Positions 7,577 through 16,512 of a stretch of 32,388 nucleotides of DNA are shown piece by piece. Positions within the stretch are counted from its first letter, which is position 1, and every line of letters begins with the position of its first letter. This DNA comes from Thermoguttaceae bacterium (GTDB lineage: Bacteria; Planctomycetota; Planctomycetia; Pirellulales; Thermoguttaceae): contig JAFRXD010000087.1 in NCBI GenBank assembly GCA_017441605.1, positions 1 to 32,388 on the forward strand, in the 5' to 3' direction. The translations under genes and the position numbers were made by a program. Under the pieces are notes generated by a model that was not told the DNA's origin, did not search any database, and worked only from the letters and a program-made list of their open reading frames with translations.

Positions 7577-8530
7577 GCGAACCTCGCGAAAGCGCTCGCT
7601 AACCTTGTCCCTAACGCGACGAAGACTTTTCTCGACGTCGACGACGGAAAGTCCCTTTGTGTCCCCGATCGCCTCCGGGTTTTCCAAGTCGACGTAGCGC
7701 GAGTAGAAAACGCTCCAATCGACCTCGCTCGGCGCGTCCGATTCGCCCGCGAAAGCGCTCTTGACCAATTCGAAGGAGAATTTCCGAAAGAGCCTATTAA
7801 CGGCGCTCTCGCTCATCTTGTCTTGATGAGAGCGGTTGTACTCGTCGACGATCTCGGCGAACGTCATTTTCTGAACCAACTTCTTAACGAAAACGAGTCG
7901 AGCGAACGCGCTCGGATCACCGCTCCGCTTCCAGTTGTTTCGGGAAACGCTCGCGTTTTCTATGTCGAGTATCGCCTTTCGCTCAGGATCGATCTCGCCC
8001 GACGACTCCGGTTCGGCGAGATACTCCGCTATGTCCGCGATAAGATCCTCGTCGCTCGTCTGTTTCGGTTCTCGAGCCTTGCGACGCGACATGTCCCCGA
8101 CGATCGAAAAGATCGCTTGGCGACAGTACGCGATAAAACTTTTGCAATCGTCGAACTTGATCGACTCCTTCCCGTTCGCCAATTTATTGTCCGACGAATC
8201 GATCAGTTTGATCCAAAGATTCTGAACGACGCTGTTCGTGTGTCCTCGCTCGATCGGGGATTTTGCCAACTCGCTCCGCGCCATCGCCGCCATTTTCTTT
8301 TCCGCGCCAAGCTCGAGAACTTCGTTAATAAACTCGCGAAGATCGCTCTTGTCCAGCTTACTGAAGACCTCGTCCTCAACGTACCAATCGGACGCGCGAT
8401 TCTTCCGTCGCGCGCTCGCCGCCTGGTCGATCCGCCGCGTCGCTTCGGCGTCCAATTCCGGAAACGGCAAATTCTCGTTCGCCCCGTCGAGCTCGTCGCG
8501 CTCGTCTCTTTCTCGTTTCGTTTCGTCCAT
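7502..8530 (-). CDS. ECF-like RNA polymerase sigma factor
   Basis: This 342-residue protein looks like a planctomycete ECF-type sigma factor with extensions at both ends. A region-2-like part (HTNSVVQNLWIKLID, then CKSFIAYCRQAIFSIVGDMSRRKAR) matches the usual pattern of aliphatic helix, aromatic/basic helix and RRK-rich end. A region-4-like helix-turn-helix part follows (MTFAEIVDEYNRSHQDKMSESAVNRLFRKF). About 85 extra residues precede region 2 and about 70 acidic residues follow region 4; typical ECF factors are near 190 residues. The ATG at 8530 is chosen because a -10/-35 pair lies upstream, inside the longer open frame. The kinase gene follows on the same strand, which suggests phospho-signalling controls this factor or its anti-factor. 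Confidence 0.75.
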   Translation of the reverse strand: MDETKRERDERDELDGANENLPFPELDAEATRRIDQAASARRKNRASDWYVEDEVFSKLDKSDLREFINEVLELGAEKKMAAMARSELAKSPIERGHTNSVVQNLWIKLIDSSDNKLANGKESIKFDDCKSFIAYCRQAIFSIVGDMSRRKAREPKQTSDEDLIADIAEYLAEPESSGEIDPERKAILDIENASVSRNNWKRSGDPSAFARLVFVKKLVQKMTFAEIVDEYNRSHQDKMSESAVNRLFRKFSFELVKSAFAGESDAPSEVDWSVFYSRYVDLENPEAIGDTKGLSVVDVEKSLRRVRDKVSERFREVRLTSSVFTDLFDDKKSETEAETKPN

Positions 8531-8598
8531 TATCTCGTCTCGTTTCGGTACTCGTAAAGGGGCGCTCGAACGAATAAGGAAAAGCGCCGACTCCCAGA

Positions 8599-8627
8599 TT
8601 CTACGCGAGCCGCGAGCCATTTGCAAG
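8599..8627 (-). promoter_or_regulatory. Probable promoter of the sigma factor-kinase operon
   Basis: On the minus strand, TTGCAA (8627-8622) and TAGAAT (8604-8599) are 17 bases apart, a good sigma-70-type fit at the -10 and moderate at the -35. It would start transcription about 60 bases before the sigma-factor ATG. It is divergent from the nqr promoter, about 70 bases away. Confidence 0.5.
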
Positions 8628-8698
8628 ACTCGACTCCCCCGAGCGGCTCCAAAAGCGCTCTCCAAAGAAGAAAACGCCCCCCAAAAGCCCTAGACCGC

Positions 8699-8727
8699 TT
8701 GACAACCCTTGTTAAAATAAGTAGAAT
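8699..8727 (+). promoter_or_regulatory. nqr operon promoter
   Basis: TTGACA (8699-8704), a 17-base spacer and TAGAAT (8722-8727): a perfect -35 with one mismatch in the -10. Transcription would start near 8734, giving an untranslated leader of about 140 bases before nqrA. Confidence 0.75.
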
Positions 8728-8765
8728 AGGCAAACGCTCGGACTAGGTTCAATACCCGTTCGACG

Positions 8766-8798
8766 GCGCGCGAGGCGCGAAACGCCGAGCTCGCGCGC
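8766..8798 (+). promoter_or_regulatory. Strong stem-loop in the nqr leader
   Basis: A perfect nine-base outer stem (GCGCGCGAG / CTCGCGCGC) surrounds a small inner GCG-rich stem. It sits about 30 bases after the predicted start and is followed by GTTTATTTA. It looks like an attenuator-type hairpin or a 5' stabilising structure, but no competing antiterminator was established. Confidence 0.45.
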
Positions 8799-8874
8799 GT
8801 TTATTTACCGAAAAAGGGGCGCGGATTTGCTCTTGTCCGCAGAGCCGCGCTCGAAGCGAAAGGTAACGGCGCCG

Positions 8875-10257
8875 ATGAAACATATTAGAATTGCCAAAGG
8901 GCTCGACCTGCGAATCGCGGGAGCGCCCGATCCGGATAGACTTCCGATCCGGAAAGACGTTACGCGCGTCTCCCTCGTCGGAAGCGATTACGTCGGAATG
9001 AAGCCGACGATCCTCGTCGAGGTCGGCGAAAAAGTTCTCGCCGGGCAACCCCTCTTCGAGGACAAAAAGAACCCCGGCGTCAAATTCGTCTCCCCGATCG
9101 CGGGCGTCGTCAAAGAAGTCGTTCGCGGAGAAAAGCGAGCCTTCAAATCGATCGTCGTCGAAGCCGTCGAGGGAACCAATATCGGAGAGTCGGTCCAATT
9201 CGAGAAATTCTCGTCGGCCGACCTCGTCGATCTCTGCCCCAATAAAGTCCGCGAGCTGCTCGTAAAGTCGGGGATGTGGACGGCCCTGCGAACCCGTCCC
9301 TTCAGCCGGATCCCGAAAATCGACGCCGCGCCCGTCGCCCTCTTCGTCAACGCCGCCGACACGAATCCTCTCGCTCCCGATCCCAAGTCGATTATCGACG
9401 CCTCCCGCGACGAATTCCTCGCCGGACTCCGCGTCCTCTCGAAAATCTGCGGCAAAAGGCTTATCGTCTGCTTCGGAAAGGGAGGGTTCCTGAAAAACTT
9501 CGTCGACGCCGTCGAGGCGATTCCATACGCCGAGGCGTATCAATTCACCGGTCCGCATCCCGCCGGGCTCGTCGGTACCCACATCGCCAAGCTAGAGCCC
9601 TGCGCCCTCAATAAAGTCGTCTGGTCGATCGGGTACCAAGACGTTATCGCCGTCGGCGAGCTCTTTGCGACCGGGCGATACTACGCCGACCGCGTCGTTA
9701 CCCTCGCCGGTCCGATGGTCAAAAACCCGCGCGTCTTGCGCGTCGTTCAAGGCGCCTTCGTTACCGATCTCGCCGACGGCGACCTAAAAGATGGACCCGC
9801 TCGACTCGTCTCCGGAAGCCCCCTGTGCGGACGCGAGGTCGCCGAGGGCGTCGAAGGCATCGGACGATACGCCAATCAGATCGTCGCCCTCAGAGAAGAC
9901 GACTCCCGCGATTTTATGGGCTGGATCCTTCCGAGTCGCGAGAAATTCTCGATCGCGCGAACCGTTCTCTCCGCATGGCTACCCCGCAAGTCCTACGATA
10001 TGACCACCCAGCTCGGCGGCGGCCCCCGCGCGATTTTCCCCAACCCCGCGTTCGAAAAAGTTACTCCTCTCGACCTCGTTCCAACGTTCCTCTTCAAAGC
10101 GCTCGAAATCGGCGACATTGACCGCTGCGAGCGCCTCGGCGCGTTCGAACTCGACGAGGAGGACCTCGCGCTGTGCTCCGTGATCGACGTCGGCAAAAAC
10201 GACTACGGAAAGACCTTGCGCGCCCTGCTCGACGTCGCTATGAAAGAGGAGGAATGA
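8875..10257 (+). CDS. nqrA: Na+-translocating NADH:quinone reductase subunit A
   Basis: NqrA is the soluble cytoplasmic subunit of the six-subunit pump that oxidises NADH, reduces quinone and exports Na+. The product is 460 residues, near the usual ~447. It begins MKHIRIAKGLDLRIAGAPDP, the standard NqrA opening. The start at 8875 is chosen for that reason; the frame is open 16 codons further left. An AAAGG sits about 12 bases upstream, a weak and slightly distant ribosome binding site. Other family features are the glycine-rich VGSDYVGMKPTILVEVG barrel region and TGPHPAGLVGTHI in the middle. It is first in a tightly packed nqrABCDEF operon, and the nqrB ribosome binding site overlaps its last codons. 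Confidence 0.97.
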   Translation: MKHIRIAKGLDLRIAGAPDPDRLPIRKDVTRVSLVGSDYVGMKPTILVEVGEKVLAGQPLFEDKKNPGVKFVSPIAGVVKEVVRGEKRAFKSIVVEAVEGTNIGESVQFEKFSSADLVDLCPNKVRELLVKSGMWTALRTRPFSRIPKIDAAPVALFVNAADTNPLAPDPKSIIDASRDEFLAGLRVLSKICGKRLIVCFGKGGFLKNFVDAVEAIPYAEAYQFTGPHPAGLVGTHIAKLEPCALNKVVWSIGYQDVIAVGELFATGRYYADRVVTLAGPMVKNPRVLRVVQGAFVTDLADGDLKDGPARLVSGSPLCGREVAEGVEGIGRYANQIVALREDDSRDFMGWILPSREKFSIARTVLSAWLPRKSYDMTTQLGGGPRAIFPNPAFEKVTPLDLVPTFLFKALEIGDIDRCERLGAFELDEEDLALCSVIDVGKNDYGKTLRALLDVAMKEEE

Positions 10258-10261
10258 GCCG

Positions 10262-11497
10262 ATGAAATTCAAATCTTTGCAACGCGCGCTCGATAAGGCG
10301 GGGAGCTCCCTGTTCGCCAAGGGAAAACCCCTGTCCTTCCTTTATCAGCTGTACGACGCCGCCGATACCTTTTTCTTCTCCACGAACCAAAAGACGACCG
10401 GCTCCGTTCACGTCCGCGACTGCAACGACCTCAAGCGCGCGATGTTCACCGTCGTCCTCGCCCTGATTCCCTGCGCCCTCTTCGGGATCTTTAACGTCGG
10501 TTACCAAGCCAACTTGCTGCACAACCAATGCGGCGCGGTTCCCGGAGGCTGGCATGGAACCTTCCTCCTTTGGCTCAACGGACAATGCCCCGGGCTGCGC
10601 CTGTTCGACTATACGAGCGTCCTCGGCTGTTTCCTCTACGGGCTCGTCTATTACCTGCCCGTCTATATCGTAACGATGATCGTCGGGATTTTCTGGGAAG
10701 TCGTTTTCGCGACCGTCTACAAACACGAGGTCAACGAGGGATTCTTCGTTACCGGATTCCTCTTCCCGCTCATCTGCCCCGCCACGATTCCCCTATGGCA
10801 AGTCGCGCTCGCCATCTCCTTCGGCGTCGTGATCGGCAAGGAAATCTTCGGAGGCACCGGGCGAAACTTCCTCAACCCCGCCCTCGTCGCCAGAGCCTTC
10901 CTCTTCTTCGCCTACGCCGGACAAATCACCGGCGACAAAGTCTGGACCGCCGTCGACGGCGTCTCCAAGGCGACCCCCCTCTCCTACGCCTCCGAAGGCG
11001 CCCAAGCGATTGTCGGCGCGGGGTATCAATGGTACGACGCGTTCCTCGGCCTTATCCCCGGCGCCGTCGGCGAAACCTCGACCGTCTGCTGCCTTATCGG
11101 CGCCGCCGTCCTGCTGACCGCCGGAATCGCGTCCTGGAGAATCATGGGCTCGATGTTCGTCGGAGGCATGGGCTTGGCGTGGATCTTCTCCCTCTGCGGA
11201 AGCAACAACCCCGCCATGAACCTCGGGCCGTGGTGGCACTTCGTCCTCGGAGGGTTCGCCTTCGGCATGGTCTTTATGGCGACCGACCCGATCTCCGCCG
11301 CGCAAACGCGCCTCGGTCAATACATTTACGGGCTGCTCGTCGGCGCCCTCGTCATTGTCGTTCGAGTCTTTAACCCGGCGTACCCCGAAGGGTGCATGCT
11401 CGTTATTCTGTTCGGCAACTGCGTCGCTCCGCTTATCGACCACTTCGTCGTCGAAGCGAACGTTCGCCGTCGTATGAAACGACTTCAAGCGCGATAA
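10262..11497 (+). CDS. nqrB: Na+-translocating NADH:quinone reductase subunit B
   Basis: NqrB is a polytopic membrane subunit that carries one covalent FMN and forms much of the sodium path. The product is 411 residues, matching the family length, with about ten hydrophobic helices. Family motifs include NEGFFVTGFLFPLICPATIP (159-178), GGTGRNFLNPALVARAFLFF (197-216) and MATDPISAAQT near the C-terminus. The flavinylation site is Thr238 in VDGVSKATPL; the usual motif is SGAT, so lysine replaces glycine two residues before the acceptor threonine. GAGGAGG lies inside the nqrA end, 11 bases before the ATG. An ApbE flavin transferase is needed to load the FMN and is not encoded in this window. Confidence 0.97.
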   Translation: MKFKSLQRALDKAGSSLFAKGKPLSFLYQLYDAADTFFFSTNQKTTGSVHVRDCNDLKRAMFTVVLALIPCALFGIFNVGYQANLLHNQCGAVPGGWHGTFLLWLNGQCPGLRLFDYTSVLGCFLYGLVYYLPVYIVTMIVGIFWEVVFATVYKHEVNEGFFVTGFLFPLICPATIPLWQVALAISFGVVIGKEIFGGTGRNFLNPALVARAFLFFAYAGQITGDKVWTAVDGVSKATPLSYASEGAQAIVGAGYQWYDAFLGLIPGAVGETSTVCCLIGAAVLLTAGIASWRIMGSMFVGGMGLAWIFSLCGSNNPAMNLGPWWHFVLGGFAFGMVFMATDPISAAQTRLGQYIYGLLVGALVIVVRVFNPAYPEGCMLVILFGNCVAPLIDHFVVEANVRRRMKRLQAR

Positions 11498-11514
11498 GAA
11501 GGGAGACGCGAATT

Positions 11515-12291
11515 ATGGCAAAAGAATCGATTTCAAGAACCTTCGCCGTCGCCGCCGGACTTTGCGTCGTCTGCGCGCTGATCGTGGCGATCGCCAGCGT
11601 CTCCCTTAAAGGGGCGCAAGAGCGCAACAAAGCGCTCGACAAACAAGTCAATATTCTCCGAGCCGCCGGCCTGCTCCAACCGACCGAAAAGGTCGACGCC
11701 AGCCGAGCCGCCGAGCTCTTCGAGAACTGCAAAACCGTCGTCGTCGACCTCGAGTCCGGAACGATCGACGAGAGCGCCGATCCCGCCGAAATCGAGAAAG
11801 ATCCCAACAACAAGATCAAACTCGACAAAGCCGACGATATCGCCTCCATTAAGGAAATCCCCGCGAAAACCGTCGTCTACCTCTTCTACGACGAGACCGG
11901 CGAACTGAAAACCGTCGTCCTCCCGATCGTCGGCTCCGGACTTTGGTCGGTTTTATATGGGTTCTTCTCCCTCGACGGCGACCTGAACTCGACGGCGAAC
12001 ATCGTCTTTTACGACCACGGCGAAACCCCCGGTCTGGGCGGCGAAATTTCCAATCCGGTTTGGACCGCCAAGTGGAAGGGAAAGAAGGCGTTCAACCAAA
12101 ACGGAGAGCCCGCTCTGCGCGTGATTAAGGGAACCGCGGACCCCGCCAGTTCCGATATCGACGGCATTTCCGGCGCCACCCTCACCGGAAAGGGCGTTAC
12201 CAACACGGTAACCTTCTGGCTCGGCGAAAAGGGATTCGGTCCGTTCCTGAAAAATTTGCGAGCTCAAAACGGCTCCAAGAGCGAAAACTGA
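11515..12291 (+). CDS. nqrC: Na+-translocating NADH:quinone reductase subunit C
   Basis: NqrC has one N-terminal membrane helix (about residues 9-29) and a periplasmic FMN-binding domain. The second covalent FMN attaches to Thr222 in DGISGATLT, a canonical flavinylation motif. At 258 residues it is of typical length. Upstream family signatures include [15 protein letters not shown] (136-150) and [12 protein letters not shown] (168-179). The ATG at 11515 has GGGAG 7 bases upstream; the longer open frame leftward overlaps nqrB without support. It lies 17 bases after nqrB. Confidence 0.97.
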   Translation: MAKESISRTFAVAAGLCVVCALIVAIASVSLKGAQERNKALDKQVNILRAAGLLQPTEKVDASRAAELFENCKTVVVDLESGTIDESADPAEIEKDPNNKIKLDKADDIASIKEIPAKTVVYLFYDETGELKTVVLPIVGSGLWSVLYGFFSLDGDLNSTANIVFYDHGETPGLGGEISNPVWTAKWKGKKAFNQNGEPALRVIKGTADPASSDIDGISGATLTGKGVTNTVTFWLGEKGFGPFLKNLRAQNGSKSEN

Positions 12292-12304
12292 AAGGGCAAG
12301 CGCG

Positions 12305-12934
12305 ATGGAACTTACTCAAAACGATAAGAAAAGTTTTCTAGAACCGCTGTTTAAAAACAACCCGGTTTTCGTTCAAATCTTGGGAATCTGCTCCGCGCTC
12401 GCCGTTACCACGAGCATGAAGACCGCGATCACGATGACCCTCGCCGTTACCTTCGTCACCGCGTTCTCCAACGTCGGGGTCTCCCTCATTCGCAAGTTTA
12501 TTCCCGGCTCGATTCGCATGATCGTCGAAATGACGATTATCGCCGCGCTGGTTATTCTCGTCGACCAACTCATCAAAGCGTTTTCGTACGACCTGAGCAA
12601 ACAACTCTCCGTCTACGTCGGCCTCATTATCACGAACTGCATCGTGATGGGGCGCGCCGAGGCGTTCGCCATTAAGAATGCCCCGACCGGCAGTTTCCTC
12701 GACGGACTTGGGAACGGGCTCGGGTACGGCTGCGTCCTTCTGATCGTCGCTTTCTTCCGCGAACTCTTCGGATTCGGCAAAATCTTTGGATTCGTCGTGT
12801 TCAAGACGGTTCAAAACGGAGGTTGGTACGTTCCGAACGGGCTAATGGTCACCGCCCCCGCCGCTTTCTTCCTCATCGGCGCGATCATTTGGATCGCGAA
12901 AACGTTCAACAAGAGTTTGCAAGACGCCGAATGA
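12305..12934 (+). CDS. nqrD: Na+-translocating NADH:quinone reductase subunit D
   Basis: NqrD is a six-helix membrane subunit that, with NqrE, forms an inverted-topology pair and binds an iron-sulfur centre at their interface. The 209-residue product is full length. Matching features are [20 protein letters not shown] near the start (18-37), the conserved [16 protein letters not shown] around 106-121, and [20 protein letters not shown]. The cysteine pattern [10 protein letters not shown] and [12 protein letters not shown] supplies the expected ligands. GGGCAAG 5 bases before the ATG is a weak ribosome binding site, so translation may depend partly on coupling to nqrC, 13 bases upstream. Confidence 0.97.
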   Translation: MELTQNDKKSFLEPLFKNNPVFVQILGICSALAVTTSMKTAITMTLAVTFVTAFSNVGVSLIRKFIPGSIRMIVEMTIIAALVILVDQLIKAFSYDLSKQLSVYVGLIITNCIVMGRAEAFAIKNAPTGSFLDGLGNGLGYGCVLLIVAFFRELFGFGKIFGFVVFKTVQNGGWYVPNGLMVTAPAAFFLIGAIIWIAKTFNKSLQDAE

Positions 12935-12967
12935 CCCTCGCGTCGTTCGATAAGGATATAAATCGAT

Positions 12968-13570
12968 ATGGAACATATTCTCTCGATGTTCGTCCAAGGG
13001 GTCTTCACGCAAAACCTTGCGTTGTCGCTCTTCTTGGGCATGTGCACCTTCCTGGCGGTCTCCAAAAAAGTGAGCTCCGCCATCGGGCTGGGAATCGCCG
13101 TTATCGTCGTGCAGACGATCACCATTCCCGTCAACAACTTGCTGTACAACTTCGTCCTTCGCGAAGGCGCCCTCTCCTGGCTCGGTCTTCCGAACCTCGA
13201 TCTGAGCTTCCTTTCGTTCATTACCTTTATCGGGGTCATCGCCGCGATCGTTCAGATCCTCGAAATGACCCTCGATCGGTTCTTCCCGCCCCTTTACAAC
13301 GCGCTCGGCGTCTTCCTACCCCTGATCACCGTAAACTGCGCGATCATGGGCGGTTCGCTCTTTATGCAACAGCGCGACTACAACTTCGGCGACAGCTGCC
13401 TCTACGGCCTCTTTTCCGGCCTCGGATGGGCGTTCGCGATCGCCGTGTTGGCGGGTATTCGCGAGAAACTCGAGTACGCCCATTCCCCGAAAGGGCTTCG
13501 CGGGCTCGGCGTCGCCTTTATGACCGCCGGGCTTCTCGCGATGGCGTTTATGACCTTCTCGGGCATGTGA
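12968..13570 (+). CDS. nqrE: Na+-translocating NADH:quinone reductase subunit E
   Basis: NqrE pairs with NqrD in the membrane core of the pump. The 200-residue product begins [20 protein letters not shown], a typical NqrE opening, and has six hydrophobic helices. Cysteine-containing half-helix motifs occur in both halves ([13 protein letters not shown] near residues 22-34 and [14 protein letters not shown] near 119-132), matching the iron-sulfur ligands shared with NqrD. The only ribosome binding site candidate is AAGGA about 10 bases before the ATG. It lies 33 bases after nqrD, the largest gap inside the operon. Confidence 0.97.
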   Translation: MEHILSMFVQGVFTQNLALSLFLGMCTFLAVSKKVSSAIGLGIAVIVVQTITIPVNNLLYNFVLREGALSWLGLPNLDLSFLSFITFIGVIAAIVQILEMTLDRFFPPLYNALGVFLPLITVNCAIMGGSLFMQQRDYNFGDSCLYGLFSGLGWAFAIAVLAGIREKLEYAHSPKGLRGLGVAFMTAGLLAMAFMTFSGM

Positions 13571-13586
13571 TTAGGAGGAACCGACT

Positions 13587-14825
13587 ATGAGCGCTATTGG
13601 CATTGTTTTCGCGGGCGTGGTCGCGTTCACGCTGATCGTTCTCGCCCTCGTCGCCATCATTCTCGCGGCGAAATCGACGTTGGTTCCCAGCGGAAACGTC
13701 AAAATCGAAATCAACGGCGACAAATCCAAAACCCTGAGCGTCCCGACCGGCGGAAAGCTGCTCGGAACCCTCGCCGATCAAAAGATTTTCGTCCCCTCCG
13801 CCTGCGGCGGCGGCGCGACTTGCGGGCAGTGCAAAGTTCGCGTCCTCTCCGGCGGCGGAGAAATCCTGCCCACCGAAGTCGGGCATATGTCCCGGCGCGA
13901 AATCAAAACCGGCGTCCGTTTGGCGTGCCAAACCCCCGTCAAGCAGGACATGCAAATCGAGATTCCGCCCGAGGTCTTCTCCGTTAAGAAATGGACCTGC
14001 ACCGTTCGATCCAATCAAAACGTCGCGACCTTCATCAAAGAGCTCGTCCTCGAGCTGCCGGAAGGCGAGAGCGTCGACTTCAAGGCGGGCGGCTATATCC
14101 AAATCGAGCGACCCGCCGGGATTCGCGTCGAGTACAAAAACTTCGACATTCCCAAGGAATATCGCGCCGATTGGGACAAGTTCAACGTCTGGAGATACGT
14201 CAGCGACGTCAAAGAGCCCGTGATGCGCGCCTACTCGATGGCGAACTATCCCCAAGAAAAGGGGATCGTCAAACTGAACGTCCGCATCGCCTCCCCGCCC
14301 CCGAGAACCCCCGACGTCGAGCCGGGATTGATGAGCTCCTTCATTTTCAGTCTCAAACCCGGCGACAAAGTCGTCGTCAGCGGCCCTTACGGCGAGTTCT
14401 TTATTCGCGACACCCCCTGCGAAAAAGTCTACATTGGCGGAGGCGCCGGCATGGCTCCCCTTCGCTCCCACATCTTCGAACTCCTCAAACACCTCGATCG
14501 CAAGGAGAAAATCTCCTTCTGGTACGGCGCGAGAACCCTTCGCGAGGCGTTCTATATCGACGAGTTCGAGGAGCTCGCCAAGACCCACCCGAACTTCTCC
14601 TTCCACCTCGCCCTCGACAATCCCCTCCCCGAGGACAACTGGACCGGCTACAAAGGCTTTATCCACCAAGTCCTTTACGACAACTACCTAAAGAACCACA
14701 AAGCCCCCGAGGACTGCGAGTACCTCATGTGCGGGCCCCCCATGATGGTTCAGTCCGTCTTGAAGATGCTCGACAACCTCGGCGTCGAGCGCGAGAGTAT
14801 CTTCTTCGACAACTTCGGCGGTTGA
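13587..14825 (+). CDS. nqrF: Na+-translocating NADH:quinone reductase subunit F
   Basis: NqrF is the electron input of the pump: it takes hydride from NADH to FAD and passes electrons through a [2Fe-2S] cluster. The 412-residue product has one N-terminal membrane helix (about 5-27). A ferredoxin domain follows with Cys73, Cys79 and Cys82 ([11 protein letters not shown]) and Cys114 (LACQT). Then come the FAD motif RAYSMANYP near 213, the NADH-binding [15 protein letters not shown], and the C-terminal CGPPMMV and FDNFGG. GGAGGAA lies 7 bases before the ATG, a strong ribosome binding site. It ends the operon and is followed by an intrinsic terminator. Confidence 0.98.
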   Translation: MSAIGIVFAGVVAFTLIVLALVAIILAAKSTLVPSGNVKIEINGDKSKTLSVPTGGKLLGTLADQKIFVPSACGGGATCGQCKVRVLSGGGEILPTEVGHMSRREIKTGVRLACQTPVKQDMQIEIPPEVFSVKKWTCTVRSNQNVATFIKELVLELPEGESVDFKAGGYIQIERPAGIRVEYKNFDIPKEYRADWDKFNVWRYVSDVKEPVMRAYSMANYPQEKGIVKLNVRIASPPPRTPDVEPGLMSSFIFSLKPGDKVVVSGPYGEFFIRDTPCEKVYIGGGAGMAPLRSHIFELLKHLDRKEKISFWYGARTLREAFYIDEFEELAKTHPNFSFHLALDNPLPEDNWTGYKGFIHQVLYDNYLKNHKAPEDCEYLMCGPPMMVQSVLKMLDNLGVERESIFFDNFGG

Positions 14826-14852
14826 CGCCCCGAAGCTAAGACTCTCCCCCTT

Positions 14853-14892
14853 GCGGACGACGAGACGACCCCGTTTCGTCGTCCGCTTTTTT
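14853..14892 (+). terminator. Intrinsic terminator of the nqr operon
   Basis: An 11-base perfect stem (GCGGACGACGA / TCGTCGTCCGC) is followed at once by six T residues. It starts 28 bases after the nqrF stop codon. Confidence 0.92.
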
Positions 14893-14917
14893 ATCCCGTC
14901 GCGAAACCTCCGATACG

Positions 14918-14945
14918 TTGACAAAACCAAAAGACGGAACATAAT
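14918..14945 (+). promoter_or_regulatory. Probable tsaD promoter
   Basis: TTGACA (14918-14923) is followed after 16 bases by CATAAT (14940-14945). The pair lies just past the nqr terminator and about 55 bases before the tsaD start, so tsaD is likely transcribed on its own. Confidence 0.6.
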
Positions 14946-15001
14946 GAACGGCGTCGCGATCCCCGCGCGCGACCTTCGCGAACCAAACGAGGAAAGACCA
15001 T

Positions 15002-16027
15002 ATGCTTATTCTTACGATCGAATCGAGTTGCGACGAAACGGCGGCCGCGGTCGTCGACGGGAATCGGAACGTCTTGGGCGCCTCCCTCGCGTCCCAAATC
15101 GAGGTTCATCAAAAATACGGCGGGGTCGTTCCCGAAATCGCCTCCCGAAGGCATATGGAGGCGATTCTCCCCGTGATCGCCGAGGCGATCGAGCAAGCGA
15201 AGATCTCCCTCGACGATCTCGACGCCGTCGCCGTCGTGAACGAGCCCGGGCTCGCCGGATCCCTCCTCGTCGGGCTCGCCGCCGCTAAGGCGATTTGCGT
15301 CGCGAAAAACAAGCCCCTGATCGCGATCAATCACCTGCAGGCCCATATTTACGCCTGTAAAGTCGCCTTCGACGAAGACTTGTTCCCCTGCGTCGGGCTC
15401 ATTGTCAGCGGAGGTCACTCCAGCCTCTACCGCTGCTCCGGTCCGATCGATTTCGAGCCCCTCGGAACCACGATCGACGACGCGGCGGGAGAGGCGTTCG
15501 ATAAAGTCGCCTCCATGCTCGGCTTGCCCTACCCCGGCGGCCCCTCGATCCAAAAAGCCGCCGAAAAAGGAAACCCAAAAGCCTACGATTTCCCGAGGCC
15601 CATGCTCAAAGAGCCCGACAGAATGCAATTCAGTTTCAGCGGGCTCAAAACCGCCGTTCGATACAAGCTCATGGGAACCGGAAAAGTCGACTACGAACAA
15701 CTCGATATCGACGAACAAACCCGCGCCGACATTGCCGCCTCCTTCCAAGAGGCGGTCTGCGACTGCCTCGTCGGAAAAGCGGTTCAAGCCCTCAAAAAAT
15801 GCCGCGCCAAAACCCTCTGCGTCGGAGGGGGCGTCGCCGCCAACGCCAAGTTCCGAGAAAAAGCCCTCGACGCCGCCGCCCGATATCGATTTAAGCTATA
15901 TATCGCCCCTCCGAGCCTCTGCACCGACAACGCCGTAATGGGCGCCATCGCCATCGAGCGATACAAAGCCGGGCTCTTCGAGGACCTCGATCTCGACGTC
16001 TCCCCGGGGCTTGTTCGAGATAAGTAA
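15002..16027 (+). CDS. tsaD: tRNA N6-adenosine threonylcarbamoyltransferase
   Basis: TsaD transfers the threonylcarbamoyl group from TC-AMP to A37 of tRNAs that read ANN codons, working with TsaB and TsaE (not in this window). The 341-residue product is full length and begins MLILTIESSCDETAAAVVDG, the ASKHA-fold nucleotide-binding opening. The metal ligands His111 and His115 (INHLQAHIYA) and an Asp at 309 (CTDNAVM, matching Asp300 of E. coli) are all present. Further conserved motifs are VSGGHSSLY, DDAAGEAFDKVA and GGGVAANAKFR. GAGGAAAG lies about 5 bases before the ATG. It converges with the Rrf2 gene, with only 15 bases between the two stop codons. Confidence 0.98.
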   Translation: MLILTIESSCDETAAAVVDGNRNVLGASLASQIEVHQKYGGVVPEIASRRHMEAILPVIAEAIEQAKISLDDLDAVAVVNEPGLAGSLLVGLAAAKAICVAKNKPLIAINHLQAHIYACKVAFDEDLFPCVGLIVSGGHSSLYRCSGPIDFEPLGTTIDDAAGEAFDKVASMLGLPYPGGPSIQKAAEKGNPKAYDFPRPMLKEPDRMQFSFSGLKTAVRYKLMGTGKVDYEQLDIDEQTRADIAASFQEAVCDCLVGKAVQALKKCRAKTLCVGGGVAANAKFREKALDAAARYRFKLYIAPPSLCTDNAVMGAIAIERYKAGLFEDLDLDVSPGLVRDK

Positions 16028-16042
16028 AGAAAAGCGCTCCCG

Positions 16043-16474
16043 TTAGTCCGCGACTTTGTGCAACTCCGCCGTAAGATCCGCGATTGTTGCCGATTTAAGT
16101 TCCTTCTCCATAGAAAGTTGAGCCTTGACTAGAGTCTCGCCGAGAGCGCGACGAACGTTCTTTCCTACGGGACAAAGAGGATTCGGACTCGAATGCCAAT
16201 TGAAAAGCCCTGACTCGTCGACGCTCTCGACCGCCTTGTACACGTCGTAAAGAGATATCTCCTCCGACCGGCGCCCAAGGCGAACTCCCGTCTTGCCGCG
16301 ACTGATCGCGATAATGCCGGCTTCTTTCAGTTTCGTCATCAGGGTTCGTATTACCACGCGATTAACCCCGACGCTTCCGGCAAGAAACGCGCTCGTTACG
16401 CTCGTCGATTTCTGAAAATAATCGATGCAAGCGACAATATGAACCGCGATCGTAAATCGACTCGCTATCTGCAA
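16043..16474 (-). CDS. Rrf2-family transcriptional regulator (YwnA-like)
   Basis: This 143-residue protein begins QIASRFTIAVHIVACID, the standard opening of Rrf2 regulators, with a winged helix-turn-helix in the first ~80 residues (VGVNRVVIRTLMTKLKEAGII then the wing RGKTGVRLGR). Only one clear cysteine sits in the sensing region (NPLCPVGKNV), so it lacks the three-cysteine iron-sulfur set of IscR or NsrR. It matches the single-cysteine YwnA/CymR-like group. The start codon is TTG at 16474, supported by AAGGA 7 bases upstream and by family alignment. It lies 38 bases after the oxidoreductase gene on the same strand; that pairing recalls ywnB-ywnA of Bacillus. It is the likely ligand of the operators at 17199-17261. 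Confidence 0.9.
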   Translation of the reverse strand: MQIASRFTIAVHIVACIDYFQKSTSVTSAFLAGSVGVNRVVIRTLMTKLKEAGIIAISRGKTGVRLGRRSEEISLYDVYKAVESVDESGLFNWHSSPNPLCPVGKNVRRALGETLVKAQLSMEKELKSATIADLTAELHKVAD

Positions 16475-16512
16475 ATCGCTATCCTTTCGAAAGATCGCGG
16501 AACACCGCGACC

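Noticed and set aside
13548..14669. 373-codon minus-strand open frame
   Set aside because: Antisense shadow of nqrF; the plus strand has unmistakable cluster and flavin motifs.
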